Below are positions 1-3,926 of a stretch of DNA of 6,120 nt, one piece after another; the stretch's first letter is position 1, and every line of letters begins with the position of its first letter. The translations under genes were made by a program, and so were the position numbers. This DNA comes from Archangiaceae bacterium (GTDB lineage: Bacteria; Myxococcota; Myxococcia; Myxococcales; Myxococcaceae), in contig JAHFDQ010000385.1 of NCBI GenBank assembly GCA_023248915.1, forward strand, positions 1 through 6,120, given 5' to 3'. Under the pieces are notes generated by a model, which was given only the letters and a program-made list of their open reading frames with translations, did not search any database and was not told the origin of the DNA.

Positions 1-550
1 CCGGGGTCAACCCCGGCCCGCTCGGGCGCATCACCGTGTCGTTGGGGCCCGACCCGGCCCGGGGGGGCTGCGCCGGGCCGCTGGGCCGCAGCATGGTGTC
101 GTTGGGGCCGCTCTTGGGCTTCTGGGGCGCGCCAGCGGCCGCCGGGGCGGCGCCCGAGACGCGGGCGACGGGGCTGGCCCCGGACGGCTGGCCGAAGCCG
201 GCCGGCGACGCCGAGGCCGCCCTCGGCCCGCTGTCCTTCTTGCGCAGGCACAGCTCGACGGTGCCCAACCGGATGAAGGAACCGCTCTCGAGGCGGGCGG
301 TCTCGACGGGGGCGCCGTTCACGGTCGTTTCGCCGCTGCCGGTCAGGTCGCGAATCCACACCGCTCCGTCGGCGGCGATGGCCATCTCGGCGTGCTTGGG
401 CTTCACGCCCTGCTCTTCGAGCTGGACGTCATTGCCTTGCGCCGAACCAAACGCGAGCCGGGGCTTGGCCAGCGGGATAGTGGACCCTGTGGCATTGCCG
501 GCGGTGACGATCAGCTCGAAGGCGTTCGCGGACTCTTGGGACGTGCTCAT
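1..550 (-). CDS. FHA-domain protein, N-terminal part (gene continues beyond the left edge)
   Basis: Reading from the ATG at 550 gives 183 uninterrupted codons to the window edge, so the C-terminus is missing. A stop codon (563-565) lies five codons upstream with no other start between, which fixes this ATG; no clear Shine-Dalgarno is visible. Residues 12-104 have the shape of a forkhead-associated domain: FG at 34-35, H53 in VKPKH, and TTVNG at 75-79 (the usual [ST]xxNG loop), ending in RLGTVELCLRKK. FHA domains bind phosphothreonine peptides and often work with Ser/Thr kinases or secretion systems. Two usual ligand residues look replaced: Arg after the first Gly is Ser36, and Ser in the SxxH motif is Lys50. 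Residues 107-183 are a Pro/Ala/Gly-rich, probably disordered tail with two copies of SGPNDT..RPSGP (Thr152, Thr172). The full protein may carry further domains outside the window. The FHA call is firm; the role is unknown. Confidence 0.88.
   Translation of the reverse strand, partial: MSTSQESANAFELIVTAGNATGSTIPLAKPRLAFGSAQGNDVQLEEQGVKPKHAEMAIAADGAVWIRDLTGSGETTVNGAPVETARLESGSFIRLGTVELCLRKKDSGPRAASASPAGFGQPSGASPVARVSGAAPAAAGAPQKPKSGPNDTMLRPSGPAQPPRAGSGPNDTVMRPSGPGLTP
11..110 (-). repeat. 60-nt direct repeat encoding a 20-residue repeat in the FHA protein tail
   Basis: Bases 11-50 and 71-110 align at an exact 60-nt offset with 32 of 40 positions identical by eye, including an uninterrupted shared stretch (GTGTCGTTGGGGCC on the plus strand, 36-49 and 96-109). 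In the minus-strand protein each copy gives SGPNDT, two hydrophobic residues, then RPSGP. The copy at 11-50 is close to the window edge, so more copies could follow outside. Confidence 0.75.
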
Positions 551-655
551 CGCGTAGGGGGATTAACGTACCACGGAGCCGCAGGATAACCTCGTTCGAA
601 GGAGAGATCAGCAGCCTGGGGCAAGGCCTCGACCTCGGCCTGGGCCGTCCAACTC

Positions 656-675
656 GGCGGGGTTCTTCGCCCGCC
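656..675 (-). terminator. Weak candidate hairpin after the OmpA-like gene
   Basis: GGCGGG (656-661) and CCCGCC (670-675) form a perfect 6-bp GC stem with an 8-nt loop, starting about 38 nt past the stop codon of the OmpA-like gene on the minus strand. No T-tract follows in either direction, so it is not a canonical intrinsic terminator. In DNA this rich in G and C a 6-bp stem can occur by chance. Confidence 0.2.
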
Positions 676-713
676 AGGCGAGCTGGGAAGCGTGCGCGAC
701 CTGCCCGCGGTTT

Positions 714-1607
714 CTAGAGCTTCACCAGCTCGACACGGCGGTTCTTCGCGCGGGCGCCGTCGGAGTCGTTCGGGGCGACCGGCTTGCCGTCCCCATACCC
801 TTCCGTCACCAACTGGGCCGCCTTCACGCTCACCTTCGACACCAGATAGGCCTTCACCGCGGCCGCGCGCTTCTTCGACAGCTCGAGGTTGGCCTTCTTC
901 TCGCCGACGTCGTCGGTGTGCCCCTCGACGCGCAGCTTCCAGCCGGGCTCTTGCGCCAGCAGCTTGCCGACTTCCTCGAGCGCCTTGGCCGAGTCGGGGG
1001 TGACGTCGGACTTGCCGCTGGCGAAGTGAATGCCGTAGAGCGCGACGTGGCCGCTCTTGGTGATTTCCTCTTCCATCGCCGAGGCGTCGAGCTCGACCTT
1101 CTGTTCCATTTCCTTCGCCACCACCACCCAGGCCCAGCCGGTGTTGCGCCAGGCGGCGTCGTTCGCCTCGTCGCAGGTGACCACCAGGAAGGCGCTGCCG
1201 CCCTTGCCCTTCACGGCGCCCTCGGCGCTCACCCACTTCGACTCGGCCCACGAGATGTCGTCCTGGGGGGAATTGCCGCCCTTGTGCGCCGCGAGCGACG
1301 CCGCCTTGAAGGCGTTCTCGTAGTTCCTCAGCACCTGAGTACAGCTCGCCTTCGGCGGGTACCGGTAATAGGCGCGGTAGAACGAGCCCGAGACGACCTT
1401 GGACTTCACCCCCTCGTCCGAGTCGGCGAGGGGAAACTTGAAGTCCTCGAACTCTTTCTCGGTGATTTCCGTCATCACCGACCCGGGGTAGCGCTTGAGC
1501 AACGGGCTGTCGTGCGCCCCGTCACAGTCCACCGGGACCTCTTCCTCGGCTCGGGCGACCAGGGGTAAGCCGAGCACCAGCAGCGGGATTGCGAAGGCGA
1601 ATCTCAT
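714..1607 (-). CDS. Secreted OmpA-family protein with C-terminal peptidoglycan-binding domain
   Basis: A 297-residue protein. The start at 1607 is chosen over one 30 codons upstream (1697) because it opens a good signal peptide, MRFAFAIPLLVLGLPLVARA, with predicted cleavage before EEE, and has GGAG at 1615-1618 seven nt upstream. Residues about 188-297 are an OmpA C-terminal domain: a beta strand with GIHFASGKSDV, the signature EGHTDDVG (228-235), N240 and LS..RA (243-248) and the closing NRRVEL (289-294). This fold binds diaminopimelate in peptidoglycan and would tether the protein to the cell wall. Residues about 30-170 form a separate N-terminal domain with cysteines at 28, 89 and 145. Its layout, and the phrase MEQKVELDASAMEEEI just before the OmpA domain, recall DUF4892/OmpA proteins; that N-terminal assignment is from memory and tentative. 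No beta-barrel or lipobox is apparent, so it is probably periplasmic. It is divergent from the toxin-antitoxin operon. Confidence 0.9.
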   Translation of the reverse strand: MRFAFAIPLLVLGLPLVARAEEEVPVDCDGAHDSPLLKRYPGSVMTEITEKEFEDFKFPLADSDEGVKSKVVSGSFYRAYYRYPPKASCTQVLRNYENAFKAASLAAHKGGNSPQDDISWAESKWVSAEGAVKGKGGSAFLVVTCDEANDAAWRNTGWAWVVVAKEMEQKVELDASAMEEEITKSGHVALYGIHFASGKSDVTPDSAKALEEVGKLLAQEPGWKLRVEGHTDDVGEKKANLELSKKRAAAVKAYLVSKVSVKAAQLVTEGYGDGKPVAPNDSDGARAKNRRVELVKL

Positions 1608-1675
1608 CAGAGCACTCCGGTTCGGGGGCGACTCGAGATAGCAGAGCCCGGGGGGCAGCCCCAACGCGAATCGGG

Positions 1676-1690
1676 CAGGCAGGTTGCCTG
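1676..1690. promoter_or_regulatory. Inverted repeat overlapping the -35 region of the antitoxin promoter
   Basis: CAGGCA (1676-1681) and TGCCTG (1685-1690) are perfect 6-bp arms separated by GGT. The right arm covers the putative -35 hexamer TTGCCT (1684-1689). Its centre lies 28 bp from the centre of the second dyad at 1702-1720. It could be an additional regulator-binding site for either divergent gene; function is inferred from position only. Confidence 0.35.
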
Positions 1691-1712
1691 AGAACAACGC
1701 AATCAGTATTGT
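1684..1712 (+). promoter_or_regulatory. Putative sigma-70-type promoter of the toxin-antitoxin operon
   Basis: TTGCCT (1684-1689; 4 of 6 matches to TTGACA) is followed by exactly 17 nt and TATTGT (1707-1712; 4 of 6 matches to TATAAT). The expected start of transcription falls within a base or two of the antitoxin ATG at 1721, and no Shine-Dalgarno precedes that ATG, which suggests a leaderless or nearly leaderless mRNA. The local sequence (1690-1722) is noticeably richer in A and T than the flanking genes. Confidence 0.5.
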
Positions 1713-1720
1713 GTACTGAT
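1702..1720. promoter_or_regulatory. Palindromic operator abutting the antitoxin start codon
   Basis: ATCAGTA (1702-1708), spacer TTGTG, TACTGAT (1714-1720): perfect 7-bp inverted arms ending immediately before the ATG at 1721. The dyad contains the putative -10 hexamer and the expected transcription start. AbrB/MazE-type antitoxins characteristically bind such dyads to repress their own operon, with the toxin acting as co-repressor, so autoregulation is the likely role (family knowledge plus position; binding not shown). Confidence 0.6.
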
Positions 1721-1966
1721 ATGAAGCGCAAGCTCGTCAAGACTGGCAGCTCGCTGGCCATCACCCTGCCTGCGGAGGTCGTTCAAGAGCTCAAGCTCAA
1801 GCCCGGCCAACAGGTTGACGTCTCCGTTCATCCGCAAACCGGGGCGGTCGTCATTCGTCCAGGCGTCAAGTACTACGGCGACGGCGCGGTCACGCGCGGG
1901 TTGCGCGAACGGGTTCGCCGGCTGGTCGAGAGGCGCAAGGCCCTCTACGAGAAGCTGGCGAAGTGA
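1721..1966 (+). CDS. AbrB/MazE-type (SpoVT-AbrB domain) antitoxin
   Basis: An 81-residue protein. Residues 1-46 have the swapped-hairpin AbrB layout: KRKLVKTGSSLAITLPAEVV, then a helix, LKPGQQVDVSV, and a closing strand AVVIRP. This domain dimerises and binds DNA. Residues 48-81 are a highly basic, probably helical tail (RGLRERVRRLVERRKALYEKLAK) of the kind that neutralises a partner toxin. The ATG at 1721 is chosen because the domain begins there; longer in-frame starts would run into the divergent promoter region and the start of the OmpA-like gene. It has no Shine-Dalgarno and an operator palindrome ends at its first base. The stop overlaps the next gene's GTG start in GTGA (1963-1966), so the pair is very likely translationally coupled. 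Inferred role: neutralise the Doc toxin and repress the operon. Most studied Doc toxins pair with Phd-fold antitoxins, so this is a swapped partner. Confidence 0.87.
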   Translation: MKRKLVKTGSSLAITLPAEVVQELKLKPGQQVDVSVHPQTGAVVIRPGVKYYGDGAVTRGLRERVRRLVERRKALYEKLAK

Positions 1967-2352
1967 CCGAGTACCTGTCGGTCGAGCAAGTCCTCGCGCT
2001 GCACGAAGTCCTCATCGAAAGCTTCGGGGGCGGCTCGGGACTTCGCGACCAGGGGGCTCTGGAAGCCGCGGTGGCCCGCGCGGCGGCGACGTTCTCAGGC
2101 GAAGACCTCTATCCCGACCTGGCCGCCAAGGCTGCGGCACTGCTGCACTCTTTGACGATGAACCACCCGTTCGTGGACGGGAACAAACGGGTCGCCGTCG
2201 CGGCGGCCGAGCTCTTCATCGAGGTCAACGACCATCAGGTCGTCGCCGCCGACGCCGAGCTGGAAGAGCTGACCCTGAGCGTCGCCCGCGGAGAGCTTGA
2301 AGCGGAGGCAATTGCCATCTGGTTGCGGCAAAGGCTCGCGAGCGCCGACTAA
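1963..2352 (+). CDS. doc: Doc (death-on-curing) family toxin of a type II toxin-antitoxin module
   Basis: A 129-residue protein, the usual size for Doc, starting at GTG 1963 within the antitoxin's last codons (4-nt overlap). It is all-helical Fic-fold in appearance, with the Doc-type hallmarks GLRDQGALEAAVAR (26-39), an ALLHSL helix (59-64), and the catalytic motif H68-P-F-V-D-G-N74-K75-R76. Fic AMP-transferases usually have GNGR in this loop; Doc proteins have NKR. P1 Doc is known to phosphorylate EF-Tu and stop translation, so the same reaction is the best guess here. All core motif residues are present, so the toxin looks intact. The TAA at 2350-2352 shares bases with the convergent slipin stop, leaving no room for a terminator. 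It could serve stabilisation, stress or phage defence; context does not decide. Confidence 0.92.
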   Translation: MTEYLSVEQVLALHEVLIESFGGGSGLRDQGALEAAVARAAATFSGEDLYPDLAAKAAALLHSLTMNHPFVDGNKRVAVAAAELFIEVNDHQVVAADAELEELTLSVARGELEAEAIAIWLRQRLASAD

Positions 2353-3116
2353 GACGCCTTCTGCGCCAGTCGCTCGAATACGCGCATTATCTCCAGCGGT
2401 AGCGGGAAGACGATGGTCGAGTTCTTCTCCACCGCGATCTCGGTCAACGTTTGCAGGTACCGCATCTGAATGGCGGTCGGGTTGGCGGAAATCTTGTTCG
2501 CGGCGTCCAGGAGTTGCTGCGAGGCGAGGAACTCGCCTTCCGCCGCGATGATCTTCGCCCGCTTCTCGCGCTCGGCCTCGGCCTGCTTGCCCATCGCGCG
2601 CTGAATCTGCTCGGGCAGGTCGACGCTCTTCAGCTCGACCGCGGAGACCTCGATGCCCCAGGGTTCGGTCGCCTGGTCGATGATGACCCTCAAGCGGGCG
2701 CTCAGCTTCTCGCGGTCCGCGAGCAGCTCGTCCAGGGTCACCTCGCCCAGCACCGAGCGCAGGGTGGTCTGGGCGATCTGGCTGGTCGCGTACTTGTAGT
2801 TCTCGACCCGGACCACCGCCTGCTTGGGGTCGACCACCTTCGAGTAGACGACCGCCGAGACCTTCAGGCTGACGTTGTCCCGGGTGATGATGTCCTGGCT
2901 GGGCACGTCGAGGACGACGACGCGCATCGAGACGACGACCGCGGTGTCGAACGGCCGGAAGATGAAGATCAGCCCGGGCCCCTTCGGCAGGGCGAGCACC
3001 TTGCCGAGCCGGAAGATGACCGCCCGTTCGTACTCGGCGACTATCTTGATGCAGGCGAAGAGATAGACCGCGACGATGAAAGCGGCCGGACACACCAAGA
3101 CGAAGAAGACGTCCAT
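2349..3116 (-). CDS. Slipin (stomatin-like SPFH/band 7) membrane protein
   Basis: A 255-residue protein, typical length for bacterial slipins. Residues 4-24 are a single N-terminal membrane segment or hairpin, followed directly by the band 7 domain (about 25-185): EYERAVIFRLGKVL, GPGLIFIFRPFDT, the strand DVPSQDIITRDNVSLKV, a DPKQAV...Y..ATSQIAQTTLRSVLGE helix, and WGIEVSAVELKSVDLPE. Residues 168-210 are a charged helix (QRAMGKQAEAEREKRAKIIAAEGE), usual for SPFH oligomerisation. The C-terminus has the slipin-like STIVFPLPLEI (233-243). Slipins form large ring assemblies that organise membrane microdomains and often partner with an NfeD-type serine protease or OB-fold protein; no NfeD gene is adjacent here. 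The start is the ATG at 3116, preceded only by a G-rich stretch as a possible weak ribosome site. It is convergent with doc (stops overlapping) and divergent from the lipoprotein gene. Confidence 0.93.
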   Translation of the reverse strand: MDVFFVLVCPAAFIVAVYLFACIKIVAEYERAVIFRLGKVLALPKGPGLIFIFRPFDTAVVVSMRVVVLDVPSQDIITRDNVSLKVSAVVYSKVVDPKQAVVRVENYKYATSQIAQTTLRSVLGEVTLDELLADREKLSARLRVIIDQATEPWGIEVSAVELKSVDLPEQIQRAMGKQAEAEREKRAKIIAAEGEFLASQQLLDAANKISANPTAIQMRYLQTLTEIAVEKNSTIVFPLPLEIMRVFERLAQKAS

Positions 3117-3232
3117 GAAGACCCCCGAGGCGAAAAGCGCGGCCTAGCACGGGCGCGCCCAAAGAGCTTGGCTTCCGCGGGTCCGAACTGCTTTGAATGG
3201 CGCCGACTCGCTACCCGGAGGACCCCCGCGCC
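3117..3232. promoter_or_regulatory. Divergent intergenic region with a 10-bp perfect palindrome
   Basis: This 116-bp gap separates the divergently transcribed slipin and lipoprotein genes and should hold promoters for both, but I cannot point to convincing -35/-10 boxes. It contains the perfect palindrome GGGCGCGCCC (3151-3160), about midway between the two starts, and the lipoprotein ribosome site GGAGG (3217-3221). A short GC-only palindrome is easily fortuitous at this base composition. Confidence 0.35.
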
Positions 3233-3913
3233 ATGACTTCGACCAAGGGAATGCTGGCCGCGCTGCTCGCCGCAAGCGGCTGCGCGACGCTCGGCTCGTC
3301 CATCGGAATGAGCTACGACGAAGGCGAGCTCAAGAAATCGGTGGCCTTCGAGACTCACTGCCCCGAGGCCAGCGTCCGCGTCCGCGAAGCGATGGAGGCC
3401 GGCGTTGGTCATTCGAAGTTCCTGCTCGACGTCTGTGGCAAGGACCAGCGCTGGGTGCGTTTGGGCACTTCGTACTTCGCCGAAGGCAAGACCCCGATGG
3501 ACTCGCTGGGTGTGCCTGCGGCGGCCACCCCACCACCGACCGCGCCCGCCGTTGCCGAAGCGGCTCCCCCGAGGCCGCCGACCGCGAGCGCTCCCTCCGG
3601 CGAGACCGGAAACCTCGCGTCCGGGGAGTACGCCGCGCTGGTCAAGCGGGTCGCCGACCTCGAGCTTCGGGTCGCCGGGAAGAAAACCAACGCCCAGCTC
3701 ATCGCCGACCTGAACAACCCTGCTGATGACGCCTGGAAGCTCCGCCTCGACGCCACCAGGGCACTGGGCGAGCGCAAGGCGTGGGAGGCCAAGCCTGCCC
3801 TGGAGAAGGTGGTGGCGTCGTCCACCGCGAGCGCGCAACTGAAGCAGTCGGCCAGCGCGGCGCTCGAGCAGATCTCCGCCGCCAGCGCCCCTGCGCCCAC
3901 GGCGCAGCCGTAA
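3233..3913 (+). CDS. Predicted lipoprotein with HEAT-like C-terminus, function unknown
   Basis: A 226-residue protein I cannot assign to a named family. The start at 3233 gives a lipoprotein signal (K5, hydrophobic 7-15, lipobox A-S-G-C17) and has GGAGG 11 nt upstream; a start 12 codons earlier would spoil the signal. Residues 27-85 are a compact domain with two cysteines, FETHCPEA (C43) and LDVCGKDQRWVRLGTSYF (C68), which could form a disulfide; similar Cys-paired domains seem familiar from myxobacterial lipoproteins (recollection, unverified). Residues 95-127 are a Pro/Ala linker, 132-151 a short coiled-coil-like helix (EYAALVKRVADLELRVAGKK), and 154-215 two helical hairpins resembling HEAT repeats (LRLDATRALGERKAWEAKPALEKVV...SASAALEQI). 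The latter suggests a protein-binding scaffold. It is expected to be lipid-anchored in the envelope. The next gene starts 13 nt downstream, so co-transcription is likely. Confidence 0.8.
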   Translation: MTSTKGMLAALLAASGCATLGSSIGMSYDEGELKKSVAFETHCPEASVRVREAMEAGVGHSKFLLDVCGKDQRWVRLGTSYFAEGKTPMDSLGVPAAATPPPTAPAVAEAAPPRPPTASAPSGETGNLASGEYAALVKRVADLELRVAGKKTNAQLIADLNNPADDAWKLRLDATRALGERKAWEAKPALEKVVASSTASAQLKQSASAALEQISAASAPAPTAQP

Positions 3914-3926
3914 GGAACGGCGACCC

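Noticed and set aside
36..557. 173-codon plus-strand open frame
   Set aside because: Antisense of the FHA-domain gene, which has a recognisable domain; the plus-strand translation shows none.
547..1251. 234-codon minus-strand open frame
   Set aside because: Lies inside the OmpA-like gene on the same strand in another frame; its product is an Arg/Gly-rich string without domain features, the usual artefact of GC-rich DNA.
918..1568. 216-codon plus-strand open frame
   Set aside because: Antisense of the OmpA-like gene with its signal peptide and HTDD motif; no independent evidence.
1608..1697. Longer N-terminus for the OmpA-like protein (start at 1697)
   Set aside because: It would bury the signal peptide behind 30 residues that cover the divergent promoter region; the ATG at 1607 has a good ribosome site.
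1589..1720. Longer N-terminus for the antitoxin (start at 1589)
   Set aside because: The AbrB domain begins at the ATG at 1721, and the extra 44 residues would be encoded by the promoter, operator and the start of the opposite gene.
2095..3162. 355-codon minus-strand open frame
   Set aside because: Overlaps the slipin gene in another frame and the antisense of doc; composition is random Arg/Gly/Ala-rich.
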